Part shown: piece by piece, positions 43,341-51,692 of the stretch | How the letters are laid out: each line of letters begins with the position of its first letter | Position numbering within the stretch: the stretch's first letter is position 1 | DNA from: Jiangella alkaliphila | GTDB taxonomy: Bacteria; Actinomycetota; Actinomycetes; Jiangellales; Jiangellaceae | DNA: 64,000 bases | Direction: 5' to 3' | Assembly: GCF_900105925.1 (NCBI RefSeq) | Contig: NZ_LT629791.1 | Coordinates: forward strand, 3,879,278 to 3,943,277 | Notes under the pieces: generated by a model | What the model saw: only the letters and a program-made list of their open reading frames with translations | Database searches by the model: none | Told to the model about the DNA's origin: nothing | Translations under genes and position numbers: made by a program

Positions 43341-45407
43341 ATGGAACAGCACGAACACGCCGTCGCGACGGAGGAGCATGCCGCCCACGCCGGGCATGGC
43401 GCCGGGCACGGTGCGGGGCACGACAAGCACGCCGGGCACGGCGACGGCAGCATGTTCCGGGACAAGTTCTGGGTGAGCCTGGTGCTCGCCGTCCCGGTGG
43501 TCGGCTTCAGCGAGATGTTCGCCGACCTGGTCGGTTACGAGGTGCCCGGCTGGGGGACGTGGATCCCACCGGTGGTCGGCACGTTCCTCTTCTTCTACGG
43601 CGGCTGGCCGTTCCTCGCCGGCGCCAAGGCCGAGCTGGCCGACCGCCTGCCCGGCATGATGACGTTGATCTCGCTGGCCATCACGGTCGCGTTCGTCGCG
43701 AGCGGGCTGACGTCGCTGGAGATCGGCGGCCTCGACCTCGATTTCTGGTGGGAGCTGGCGCTCCTGATAGTCGTCATGCTGCTCGGGCACTGGCTGGAGA
43801 TGCGCGCGCTCGGGCAGGCGTCCGGTGCGCTGCAGGCGCTGGCCGAGCTGCTGCCCGACACCGCCGAACGGGTGGCCGCGGACGGTTCGGTGACCGAGGT
43901 CCCGCTGGCCGAACTGGCCGTCGGCGACGTCGTCCTGGTGCGCTCCGGCGGCCGCGTCCCGGCCGACGGCGTGGTCGCCGAGGGCACCGCGGAGGTCGAC
44001 GAGTCCACCGTCACCGGCGAGTCGAAGACCGTCAGCCGCGGCCCGGGCGACCGCGTCGTCGCGGGCACCGTCGCCACCGACACCGCGATCCGCGTCGAGG
44101 TCAACGCCGTCGGCGACGACACCGCGCTGGCCGGCATCCAGCGGCTGGTGGCCGACGCGCAGGCGTCCAGCTCGCGGGCGCAGGCCCTGGCCGACCGCGC
44201 CGCCGCGTGGCTGTTCTGGTTCGCGCTCGGCGCCGGCGCGCTGACGTTCCTGGTCTGGACGTTGCTCGGCGAGGCGTCGGACGCGGTCGAACGGACCGTG
44301 ACGGTGCTGGTCATCGCCTGCCCCCACGCCCTCGGGCTGGCCATCCCGCTGGTGATCGCGATCTCGACGGCGATGTCCGCCCGGGCCGGCATCCTGGTCA
44401 AGGACCGGCTGGCGCTGGAGCGCATGCGGCAGGTCGACGCCGTCCTGTTCGACAAGACCGGCACGCTGACGGTCGGCCGGCCCGCGGTCGCGGGCGTCGC
44501 GGTCGCGGGCTCGGTCACCGAGGATGAGCTGCTTGCCGTCGCCGCGGCAGCTGAGCGCGATTCCGAGCACCCGCTGGCCAGGGCCGTCGTCGCGGCGGCG
44601 GAGGCGCGCGGCCCGGTGCCCGCGGCGACGGAGTTCCGCTCGCTCACCGGCAAGGGCGTGCGCGCGATCGTCGACGGCGCGTCGGTCGCGGTGGGCGGCC
44701 CCGGGCTGCTGCGCGACCTCGACCTGCCGGTGCCGTCGTCGATCGAACCCCAGGTCGGCGAGTGGGCCGCGGCCGGCTCCACCGTCCTCTACGTCGTCCG
44801 CGACGGCGCCGTGCTCGGCGCGCTGGCACTGGCCGACGAGATCCGGCCGGAGTCGCGCGAGGCCGTCGCGCTGCTGCGGGCGGAGAAGGTGCACACGGTG
44901 ATGATCACCGGCGACGCCCGCAACGTCGCCGAGTCGGTGGCGGCGAAGGTCGGCATCGACGAGGTGTTCGCCGAGGTGCTGCCCGAGGACAAGGACGCCG
45001 CGGTCACGTCGCTGCAGCAGCGCGGCCTGTCCGTCGCGATGGTCGGCGACGGCGTCAACGACGCGCCCGCGTTGGCCCGCGCCGACGTCGGCGTCGCGAT
45101 CGGTGCCGGTACCGACGTCGCGGTCGAGTCCGCCGGCGTGGTGCTCGCCTCCGACGACCCGCGCGGCGTGGTCTCGGCCCGGCGGCTGTCCACGGCCAGC
45201 TACCGGAAGATGGTGCAGAACCTGGTGTGGGCGACGGGGTACAACCTGCTGTCCGTACCGCTCGCGGCCGGCGTGCTCGCGCCGATCGGGTTCGTGCTCC
45301 CGCCCGCGGCCGCCGCCGTCGCCATGACGGCGTCGACGGTCATCGTCGCCGCGAACGCCCAGCTGCTGCGCCGCCTGGACCTGCGGCCGGACCACCTGGC
45401 CCGCTGA
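43341..45407 (+). CDS. copB: CopB-type copper-exporting P-type ATPase
   Basis: 688 aa. The N-terminus is a His-rich tail (about ten HxxH/HGxGH repeats in the first 40 residues) in place of a CxxC metal domain. The membrane metal site is CPH (C327-P328-H329), the class associated with CopB/P1B-3 pumps. The phosphorylated Asp is D371 in DKTGTLT; TGES, GDGVNDAPAL and the ATP-binding HP (SEHPLARAV) are present. It should export copper or silver. The ATG was chosen for the upstream GAGAGGTGA; an in-frame ATG six codons earlier is less likely. Regulated by the CsoR-like site. Confidence 0.93.
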   Translation: MEQHEHAVATEEHAAHAGHGAGHGAGHDKHAGHGDGSMFRDKFWVSLVLAVPVVGFSEMFADLVGYEVPGWGTWIPPVVGTFLFFYGGWPFLAGAKAELADRLPGMMTLISLAITVAFVASGLTSLEIGGLDLDFWWELALLIVVMLLGHWLEMRALGQASGALQALAELLPDTAERVAADGSVTEVPLAELAVGDVVLVRSGGRVPADGVVAEGTAEVDESTVTGESKTVSRGPGDRVVAGTVATDTAIRVEVNAVGDDTALAGIQRLVADAQASSSRAQALADRAAAWLFWFALGAGALTFLVWTLLGEASDAVERTVTVLVIACPHALGLAIPLVIAISTAMSARAGILVKDRLALERMRQVDAVLFDKTGTLTVGRPAVAGVAVAGSVTEDELLAVAAAAERDSEHPLARAVVAAAEARGPVPAATEFRSLTGKGVRAIVDGASVAVGGPGLLRDLDLPVPSSIEPQVGEWAAAGSTVLYVVRDGAVLGALALADEIRPESREAVALLRAEKVHTVMITGDARNVAESVAAKVGIDEVFAEVLPEDKDAAVTSLQQRGLSVAMVGDGVNDAPALARADVGVAIGAGTDVAVESAGVVLASDDPRGVVSARRLSTASYRKMVQNLVWATGYNLLSVPLAAGVLAPIGFVLPPAAAAVAMTASTVIVAANAQLLRRLDLRPDHLAR

Positions 45408-45423
45408 CCCCGTCGCCCCGCCT

Positions 45424-45471
45424 TTGCAATGAGCACCTATACGCACCGGTGCGTATGGGTGCTCATTGCAA
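45424..45471. terminator. 48-bp palindrome between convergent copB and ABATE gene
   Basis: TTGCAATGAGCACC...GGTGCTCATTGCAA with an inner ACGCACCGGTGCGT forms a 48-base palindrome with a single T/G mismatch (a wobble in RNA). It covers the stop of the minus-strand gene. It should act as a bidirectional terminator. Confidence 0.75.
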
Positions 45472-45987
45472 GTGGGAGGCGTGGGCGCGGTGGCGGCGGA
45501 CGGCCTGGCGGTTGGCGCAGCGGGTCGAGCAGTAGCGCTGCCGCCCGTTGCGGGTGACGTCGGCGAAGGCGACGGTGCAGTCGCCGGCGGCGCAGCGGGC
45601 GAGGCGGTGCAGCCCGCGCTGGGTGAGGAACCACGCCAGCCCGAACGCGGTGATCGCCGCGAACTGCCGCTCCGGCGTCACGTCGTCGGGGCGGAAGTGC
45701 ACGTGCGGCGGGCCGTTGTGCAGGCTGATCCGCGGGTGTGACGTGCCGCGGGCGAGCAGCCGGTTGAGCGCCTCGATCCGTTCCCCGGTGGTCGGCGCGT
45801 CCACCACGCCGGCCAGCGCCGTCCGCCAGCGCCGCAGCCCGGCCGCGTCCTCATCCGACGGCGGACGCTCCAGCAGCAGGTCGTGTTCACCCGCCAGCTC
45901 GGCGACGTCGGCCGCGGAGTCGAGGCGGGCGTTCACCAGCGCCGCGGCCAGCAGTGCGCCCTCGTCGCTGTAATGGTTGAAATGCAC
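45463..45987 (-). CDS. ABATE-domain protein with CGNR zinc finger
   Basis: About 174 aa. The N-terminal ABATE-type region begins HFNHYSDEGALLAAALVNA; the C-terminal zinc finger is CAAGDCTVAFADVTRNGR then YCSTRCANRQAVRRHR, four Cys plus a basic tail, a likely DNA-binding element. Family members are putative transcription factors of unknown targets. GTG is used to start at VHFNHY as in relatives; an ATG nine codons upstream is open. The start sits inside an inverted repeat, suggesting self-regulation. Confidence 0.87.
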   Translation of the reverse strand: MHFNHYSDEGALLAAALVNARLDSAADVAELAGEHDLLLERPPSDEDAAGLRRWRTALAGVVDAPTTGERIEALNRLLARGTSHPRISLHNGPPHVHFRPDDVTPERQFAAITAFGLAWFLTQRGLHRLARCAAGDCTVAFADVTRNGRQRYCSTRCANRQAVRRHRAHASHLQ

Positions 45988-46000
45988 AATGCCATTACAG
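45968..46000. promoter_or_regulatory. Inverted repeat over the ABATE gene start
   Basis: CTGTAATGG (45968-45976) and CCATTACAG (45992-46000) are perfect 9-bp arms 15 bases apart, straddling the GTG start of the CGNR regulator and lying 13 bases before the divergent zinc-ribbon gene. It is a candidate operator for autorepression. Confidence 0.5.
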
Positions 46001-46012
46001 CACCCTGAGAGC

Positions 46013-46207
46013 ATGAGTGGAACAACGTTGGACGTCGTGCGGGCCTGTGGCCGCTGCGGCGCGACCCTCCGGCCGGACCACGTGACGTCGTGGCACCGCA
46101 CCGGCGACGGCTTCGTCGGCTACGGCCGGTGCGCCTGCGGCGGCCTGGTCGTGGTGCGTCCGGGACAATCGTCAGATCGTCTGGTCGAGGAGGACCCATG
46201 GGCTTGA
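46013..46207 (+). CDS. Small zinc-ribbon-like protein
   Basis: 64 aa with CGRC near residue 11 and CAC near residue 40 (ACGRCGATLRPDHVTSWHRTG, GRCACGG), a probable metal-binding fold. No known function. Divergent from the ABATE regulator; its 3' end overlaps the start of the frameshifted glyoxalase by ten bases in another frame. It might be coupled to that gene. Confidence 0.55.
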   Translation: MSGTTLDVVRACGRCGATLRPDHVTSWHRTGDGFVGYGRCACGGLVVVRPGQSSDRLVEEDPWA

Positions 46208-46606
46208 GCAGTCACCGACTGAACTCGATGATCGCGGTCACAGACATGACCCGGGCGGTGGAGTTCTACGAAGGGAAACTCGGTCTTTCGGCGGTGCGGA
46301 CGGACGCGGACGGAAGCAGGGTGTACACCTCGGGCGGCCACGAATCGTTGGTCGTGTATCCCTCTCCGGACCACGCCGGCAGCTCGACCGCGACCCTGGC
46401 GACCTGGTACGTCGACGACGTCGAGCAGACGGTCGACGAGCTGACCTCGAACGGCGTGACCTTCGAGCACTACGATGGCGTGCTCGAGAGCGGCTTCGAC
46501 TACGGGACGGACGACAAGGGGGTCTCACCTCGCGCCGGCGGCGGCAAGGTCGCCTGGTTCAAGGACCCCCGACGAGAACATCTTCTCGATCGAGGGCGAT
46601 CGCTAG
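46198..46606 (+). pseudogene. VOC/glyoxalase-family protein, one-base frameshift near the C-terminus
   Basis: The N-terminal frame gives a normal VOC protein (MIAVTDMTRAVEFYEGKLGL, YVDDVEQTVDELTSNGVTFE, DDKGVSPRAGGGKVAWFKDP). After FKDP a run of five C (46566-46570) puts the conserved ending out of frame: with one C removed it reads DENIFSIEGDR and a stop. As written, the original frame runs on into unrelated sequence. A homopolymer error in sequencing is as likely as a real mutation. GAGGAGGACCC gives a strong ribosome site. Confidence 0.75.
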
Positions 46607-46635
46607 GACCTGTCGTGACCGGCCCGGAGCCACAC

Positions 46636-47556
46636 CTAGATCCGCAGGACGTCGACGGCGGCGCGGGCGGCCCGGCCGATCGCGCGGTCGGCCTCCGGCT
46701 GCGACCTGGCCGCGACGGTCGAGGCGGTGAGCGCGGCGACGGCGACGTGGTCGCCGGTCGACGTGGTGACCATGCCGGCCTCGTGCCGCAGGTTGAGGAA
46801 CGTGCCGGTCTTGCTGCTGACGGTGACGGAGTCGGCGGCCAGCTCCGCGCCGATGCGCTGGCGCACCTGGTGTCCCAGCAGCTCGCGCAGCCGCGCGGTC
46901 GCCGCCGGCACGCTGACGTCGTCGGCCCAGACACGCTCGACCAGTGACACCAGCCCGGCGGCGGTCCCGCTGGTCGCGGACGCGACGTCCAGTGTCGGCA
47001 GCACGTGCCCGCCGCCGTCGGTGGTGGCCCGCACGGCCAGCTCCAGCGCCAGCACCGGGTCGCCCGCGGCGGCGGCCGTCGCGGCGTCGTAGAGCCGGCG
47101 CATCGGGTGCCGCACGACGATGCCGTCGCACCCCCAGCCCTGCAGCGTCGCCGTCACCCGCTCGGGCGGGACGAGCGCGAAGACGGCGTCCGCCGCGGCG
47201 TTGTCGCTGACCGACAGCATGAGCAGCAGCAGGTCCTCGAGCGCGATGCGGCTCGGGTGCCGGAACAGCGCCGCACCCGTCGGCCCCGGCGTGGCCCGCC
47301 CCGGGACGAGGTCGACGGGGTGTGCCGGGTCCAGCTCACCGGCGGCGATGAGGTCGAGCACGACGAGCGCCAGCGGCAGCTTGCCCACCGACGCCAGCGC
47401 GTACGGGACGTGCACGTCGAACCCGAGGTCGTCGCCGGTGTCGACGTTGCGGGCGTACAGCGCGCCCCGCAGCCCGGTGCGCCGCCAGTCGGCGCGGATG
47501 TCGTGCGCCGTGCGCACCGCCTCGCCGGAGAAGCCGAACGCGTCGGACGTCGTCAT
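46636..47556 (-). CDS. Beta-lactamase-fold serine hydrolase lacking signal peptide and omega-loop Glu
   Basis: 306 aa of the class A beta-lactamase fold: catalytic Ser-x-x-Lys in LASVGKLPLAL, SDN in SVSDNAAADAV and KTG in SSKTGTFLN. There is no signal peptide (MTTSDAFGFSGEAVRTAHD) and no ExxLN motif in the region where Glu166 should be (HVLPTLDVASATSG). It is therefore more likely an intracellular acyl-enzyme esterase/transferase than a penicillin-degrading enzyme. The start overlaps the stop of the LysR gene, so they are co-translated. Confidence 0.85.
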   Translation of the reverse strand: MTTSDAFGFSGEAVRTAHDIRADWRRTGLRGALYARNVDTGDDLGFDVHVPYALASVGKLPLALVVLDLIAAGELDPAHPVDLVPGRATPGPTGAALFRHPSRIALEDLLLLMLSVSDNAAADAVFALVPPERVTATLQGWGCDGIVVRHPMRRLYDAATAAAAGDPVLALELAVRATTDGGGHVLPTLDVASATSGTAAGLVSLVERVWADDVSVPAATARLRELLGHQVRQRIGAELAADSVTVSSKTGTFLNLRHEAGMVTTSTGDHVAVAALTASTVAARSQPEADRAIGRAARAAVDVLRI

Positions 47557-48443
47557 CGCGGCTCCTCCGGGTCGGTGACCAGCCCGGCCGCGCGGGCCAG
47601 CGCCGGCAGCACGGCGTCGACCAACTCGCGCGCGACCCGCGGCCGGCCGGCGACGGCGTACGTGCGGCGCACCGCGACGTCGCCGAGCGGGCGCCAGCGC
47701 AGCCGGTGTGCCGCCGCCCACGCGGGAGTGCACAGGATCGCGTCGCCGTACTCGAGCGCGCAGGTCAGCGCCTCGGTGTCGGACGTGCCGACGCACAATT
47801 GGTCGTCCAGCAGGCCGGCCAGCCGGGCGGCGCGGCGGACCGGGTCGCGCACCCACGGCACGTCGTCCTCGGTGGACAGGTGCAGCGCTCGCGGGCGGCC
47901 GTCGTCGCCGCCGGAGCGGCGGAGCTGGTCCAGGTGCAGGCGGCGCCCGCGCAGGTCGTCGGCCGCGGTCGCCGCGCCCAGCTCGGCGCCGGTCTCCTCC
48001 TCGTCCGGCGGGCAGGGCAGCAGCGCGACGTCGAGCCGGCCGCGGCGGACGAGGGCCGCCCGCTCCGCGGCGGCCTGCTCGGTGAACGTCAACGTGACGC
48101 CTGCCGCGGCGGCCGCGCGCCGGGCGGCGACCAGTGCCCGCGGGTCCGGACCGGCCGGGATGCCGGCGCTGAGCCCGGCGGCGCGGGCTGCGGCGGCCAG
48201 CTCGCGGAAGTGCCCGGCCCGGGCGACGAGGTCGGCGGCGTGGGGGAGCAGCGTGCGGCCGGCGTCGGTCAGCTCGACCTGCCGCGACGTGCGGTGCAGC
48301 AGCGTGGTGCCGAGATCGCGCTCGAGCGCCGCGACGCGCCGGCTGACGACAGGCTGCGGCGTGCCGCAGAGGTCGGCGCCGCGGGTGAAACTGCGCGCCT
48401 CGGCCACCGCGACGAACGCCTCGAGGTGCCGCAGCAGGTCCAC
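47553..48443 (-). CDS. LysR-family transcriptional regulator
   Basis: About 296 aa. The N-terminal winged HTH reads LLRHLEAFVAVAEARSFTRGADLCGTPQPVVSRRVAALERDLG; the effector-binding domain is partly degenerate and Ala/Arg-rich. It is divergent from a Tat-type class A beta-lactamase and coupled to a second beta-lactamase-fold gene, an arrangement like AmpR-ampC. GTG is taken as the start because VDLLRHLEAF is the usual LysR N-terminus; an upstream ATG would add 18 residues. Confidence 0.88.
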   Translation of the reverse strand: MDLLRHLEAFVAVAEARSFTRGADLCGTPQPVVSRRVAALERDLGTTLLHRTSRQVELTDAGRTLLPHAADLVARAGHFRELAAAARAAGLSAGIPAGPDPRALVAARRAAAAAGVTLTFTEQAAAERAALVRRGRLDVALLPCPPDEEETGAELGAATAADDLRGRRLHLDQLRRSGGDDGRPRALHLSTEDDVPWVRDPVRRAARLAGLLDDQLCVGTSDTEALTCALEYGDAILCTPAWAAAHRLRWRPLGDVAVRRTYAVAGRPRVARELVDAVLPALARAAGLVTDPEEPR

Positions 48444-48556
48444 GGGCAGCCACCATACACATTCGGCATGGATCGGTGGCGGTTGCGTCTTGGACATCGG
48501 TGTGTGCGCCTTGCGACGGTGATGGGGCTCGTCACCTGCACCCAGGAGGAACCCCG

Positions 48557-49441
48557 ATGACGCTCACCCGCCGTACCGTGCTCCGTGCCGGCCTGGCCGT
48601 CCCGCTGGCCGCGTCGGCCGGCCTGTTCGCCACCGGCAGCGCCGGCGCCAGCCCCAGCGCCAGCGCCGACCCGGCGGTCCGCGAGCTGGAGCGCACCCAC
48701 GACGTCACGCTCGGCGTCAGCGCGACGAACCTCGCCACCGGCGCCCGCCTCGCGCACCGGGCCGGCGACCGGTTCCCGATCCTGTCGGTGTTCAAGTCCA
48801 TCGCCGCGGCCGCCGTCCTGCGTGACCTCGACGAGGCCCGCCTGGACCACCGGGTCTGGTTCCCGCCGGCCGACATCCTGGCGAACTCGCCGATCACCGC
48901 CGAGCACGTCGACACCGGCATCACCGTCGCCGAGCTGTGCGACGCCGCGATCCGCTTCAGCGACAACGCGGCCGGGAACCTGCTGCTGCGCGAGATCGGC
49001 GGGCCGCGCGGGCTGACCGCGTTCGCCCGGTCGATCGGCGACGGCGCCACCCGGCTGGACCGCTGGGAGCTCGAGCTGAACTCCGCCGAGCCGGGTGACG
49101 AGCAGGACACGTCCACGCCGGCGGCGCTGGCCCGGACCTTCGCCGGCCTGCTGGTCGGCGACCTGCTGCGACCGGCGGACCGGCGCCGGCTGCGAAGCTG
49201 GATGCTGGCCAACACGACGTCCGGGCCGCGGTTCCGCGACGCGCTGCCGGACGGCTGGCGGCTGGCCGACAAGACAGGCGCCGGCGACTACGGCACCAAC
49301 AACGACGCCGGGGTCGCGTGGAACCCGGCCGGCGAGCCGATCGTCATCGTTGCGATGAGCCGCCGCACGGAGCGCGACTCCGTCCGGGTCGACGCCGCAC
49401 TGGCCGACGTCGCCCGCCTGGTGGTGCGGCGGCTCGGCTGA
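48557..49441 (+). CDS. Class A beta-lactamase, Tat-exported
   Basis: 294 aa. A twin-arginine signal (TRRTVLRAGLAVPLAASAG) is followed by the mature enzyme with Ser-x-x-Lys in ILSVFKSIAA, SDN in RFSDNAAGNLL, the omega-loop Glu in DRWELELNSAEPGD and KTG in LADKTGAGDYG. All catalytic residues are present, so it should hydrolyse beta-lactams outside the cell. AGGAGG lies upstream of the ATG. Divergent from the LysR regulator, which probably controls it. Confidence 0.93.
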   Translation: MTLTRRTVLRAGLAVPLAASAGLFATGSAGASPSASADPAVRELERTHDVTLGVSATNLATGARLAHRAGDRFPILSVFKSIAAAAVLRDLDEARLDHRVWFPPADILANSPITAEHVDTGITVAELCDAAIRFSDNAAGNLLLREIGGPRGLTAFARSIGDGATRLDRWELELNSAEPGDEQDTSTPAALARTFAGLLVGDLLRPADRRRLRSWMLANTTSGPRFRDALPDGWRLADKTGAGDYGTNNDAGVAWNPAGEPIVIVAMSRRTERDSVRVDAALADVARLVVRRLG

Positions 49442-49529
49442 CGGCTCGGCGCGGACGGGTACGGCCGGCCGTGCGCTGGGGTGCATTGGCGCTAGGGTGT
49501 CCCGGACAACGGGGCAGGAACGGGGAGCG

Positions 49530-51587
49530 ATGATCTGGAAGAGCGGACCGCGGCGGACCTTCGCCGCGGTGGCCGGGGGCGTGCTGGTGGCGACGGCGGC
49601 GGGCTGCAGCGGCGACGATCCGCCCGACGCCACTCCGGTCGCCGAGCAGCTGGCGCAGGCGGTCGCGTCCGGTGACTTCGCCGGCGTCCCGCTCGGCGAC
49701 GCCAGCGCCGAGGACGCCACGGCCGCCGTCGCCTCGATGGTCGAGGGCACGGGCGAGGCCACCACCCGCACGGTCACCGTCGCCGGCCTCGAGCAGACCG
49801 ACGACGAGAACACCCGCGAGGTCACCCTCGACGTCGGCTGGGACCTCGACGGCTCCGGCGCACAGACGCCCGCCGCGACGCCCGCGCCCACCGACACGGA
49901 GACGCCGACGGCCGCACCCACCTCCACGCCCACGGCGAGCGCCACGCCGGACACCCCGGACTGGACATACCAGACCACCGCCACCCTGCGCCGTGCAGAG
50001 GACACCGAGGCCGGCTGGACGGTGGACTGGTCGCCGGCCCTCCTGCACCCGCAGCTCACCGAGGGCGCCACCCTCGACCTGTCCCGGACAGCGGCCCAGC
50101 GCGCGGACATCCTGGGCGCCGGTGGCGAGGTCATCGTCACCGAGCGGCCGGTCTACCGCGTCGGCATCGACAAGACCCGCGTCGACGCAACGCTGGCGCC
50201 GACGTCCGCGACGGCGCTGGCCGAGGTCGTCGGAGTCGACCCGGCCGGCCTGGCCGCCCGGGTGGAGGACGCGGGGGAGCGGGCCTTCGTCGACGCCATC
50301 ACGCTGCGCGAGTCCGACGCGGCGCCGCTGCTGGCGCAGATCGAGGCGATCGAGGGCGCCGTCGCCATCGAGGACACCCTCGCGCTCGCGCCGACGCGCG
50401 ACTTCGCTCGGCCGATCCTCGGCACCGTCGGTGACGCCACGGCCGAGCTGGTCGAGGAGTCCGGCGGGCGCGTCGTTGCCGGTGACGTCGTCGGGCTGTC
50501 CGGGCTGCAGGCGGAGTACGACGAGCAGCTCGGCGGCACGCCCGGGCTGGTCGTCGAGCTGGTGCCGCCGGAGCCGTCGGCCGAGCCCACCGGCACCTCC
50601 ACCGCCACGCCGGCCGCGGAGGAGCCCGAGCCGGCCGAGCCGGAGGTGCTGTTCGAGCGCGAGGCGCTGGCCGGCACGCCGCTCACCACGACGCTGGACA
50701 TCGACCTGCAGAGCAGCGCCGAGGCCATCCTGGCCGACGTCGCCCCGGCCAGCGCGATCGTCGCGATCCAGCCGTCCACCGGCGCCGTCCTGGCCGCCGC
50801 CAGCGGGCCGGGCGGCGAGGGCTACTCCACCGCGACGCTCGGCCAGTACCCGCCCGGCTCGACGTTCAAGGTCGTGACGTCGCTGGCGCTGCTGCGCGCC
50901 GGGCTGACCGCTGAGTCCGTCGTGCCGTGCACCTCGACGGTCGACGTCGACGGCCGCGCGTTCGAGAACTACGACGACTACCCGTCCGGCGCGATCGGCG
51001 ACATCACCCTGCGCGAGGCCGTCGCGAACTCCTGCAACACCGCCTTCATCAGCCAGAACACCGTGGCCGACCAGGCGTCGCTGGCGCAGGCCGCGGCGTC
51101 GCTCGGGCTGGGCGTCGAGCAGCAGGCGGGCACGCCGGCGTTCTTCGGCGCGGTGCCGGCCGAGGCCGAGGGCACCTCGCACGCCGCGTCGATGATCGGC
51201 CAGGGCGACGTGCTGGCCTCGCCGCTGGCCATGGCGACGGTGGCCGCGTCGGTCGCCGCCGGGCACACCGTCGCGGCGACGCTGGTCGAGCCGGCCGCCG
51301 CCGCGCCGGAGAGCACCCTGACCGCCGACGAGGCCGCCGTGCTGCAGGACCTCATGCGCGCGGTCGTCGAGGACGGCAGCGGCGCGTTCCTCGGCGGCGT
51401 CCCCGGCGACCCGGTCGGCGCCAAGACCGGCACCGCGGAGTACGTGGACGACGACGGCGAGATCCGCACGCACGCCTGGATGATCGCCACCCAGGGCGAC
51501 CTCGCCGTCGCGGTGTTCGTCGAGGACGGCGAGTCCGGCTCGCGCACCGCCGGCCCGCTGCTGGAGGCCTTCCTAGGGGGTACCTGA
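49530..51587 (+). CDS. MecA-like penicillin-binding protein lipoprotein (D,D-transpeptidase)
   Basis: 685 aa. Lipobox (GVLVATAAGCSG) is followed by an NTF2-like MecA_N domain (about 30-190, with a Thr/Pro-rich insert), a dimerisation region (about 195-370) and a transpeptidase domain with the active-site YPPGSTFKVV, SCN in VANSCNTAFIS and KTG in VGAKTGTAEY. It cross-links peptidoglycan and resembles mycobacterial PBP-lipo. Next to two beta-lactamase-fold genes it may contribute low-affinity beta-lactam tolerance. Start supported by CGGGGAG. Confidence 0.93.
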   Translation: MIWKSGPRRTFAAVAGGVLVATAAGCSGDDPPDATPVAEQLAQAVASGDFAGVPLGDASAEDATAAVASMVEGTGEATTRTVTVAGLEQTDDENTREVTLDVGWDLDGSGAQTPAATPAPTDTETPTAAPTSTPTASATPDTPDWTYQTTATLRRAEDTEAGWTVDWSPALLHPQLTEGATLDLSRTAAQRADILGAGGEVIVTERPVYRVGIDKTRVDATLAPTSATALAEVVGVDPAGLAARVEDAGERAFVDAITLRESDAAPLLAQIEAIEGAVAIEDTLALAPTRDFARPILGTVGDATAELVEESGGRVVAGDVVGLSGLQAEYDEQLGGTPGLVVELVPPEPSAEPTGTSTATPAAEEPEPAEPEVLFEREALAGTPLTTTLDIDLQSSAEAILADVAPASAIVAIQPSTGAVLAAASGPGGEGYSTATLGQYPPGSTFKVVTSLALLRAGLTAESVVPCTSTVDVDGRAFENYDDYPSGAIGDITLREAVANSCNTAFISQNTVADQASLAQAAASLGLGVEQQAGTPAFFGAVPAEAEGTSHAASMIGQGDVLASPLAMATVAASVAAGHTVAATLVEPAAAAPESTLTADEAAVLQDLMRAVVEDGSGAFLGGVPGDPVGAKTGTAEYVDDDGEIRTHAWMIATQGDLAVAVFVEDGESGSRTAGPLLEAFLGGT

Positions 51588-51655
51588 CGGATCTCCGGCG
51601 TCGCGGACCGACGTCTGGATGCCGCCCGATCCACCAGTATCCGTCAGGCACCCCT
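51575..51655. terminator. Convergent stem-loop between PBP and HNH gene
   Basis: CCTGACGGAT (51583-51592) pairs with ATCCGTCAGG (51639-51648), extended on both sides by GGGG/CCCC with small mismatches, around a 46-base loop. It overlaps the last codons of the PBP gene and ends 38 bases before the stop of the convergent HNH gene. Confidence 0.5.
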
Positions 51656-51692
51656 GATGTAGAGCGTGCCCAGCGGCGTCGCCGACGCCGCG

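Noticed and set aside
40641-45446. Very long minus-strand open frame (about 1600 codons) opposite valS and copB
   Set aside because: It is an antisense shadow: composition is Arg/Gln/Val/Gly/His-rich without domains, and both plus-strand genes beneath it carry complete motif sets.
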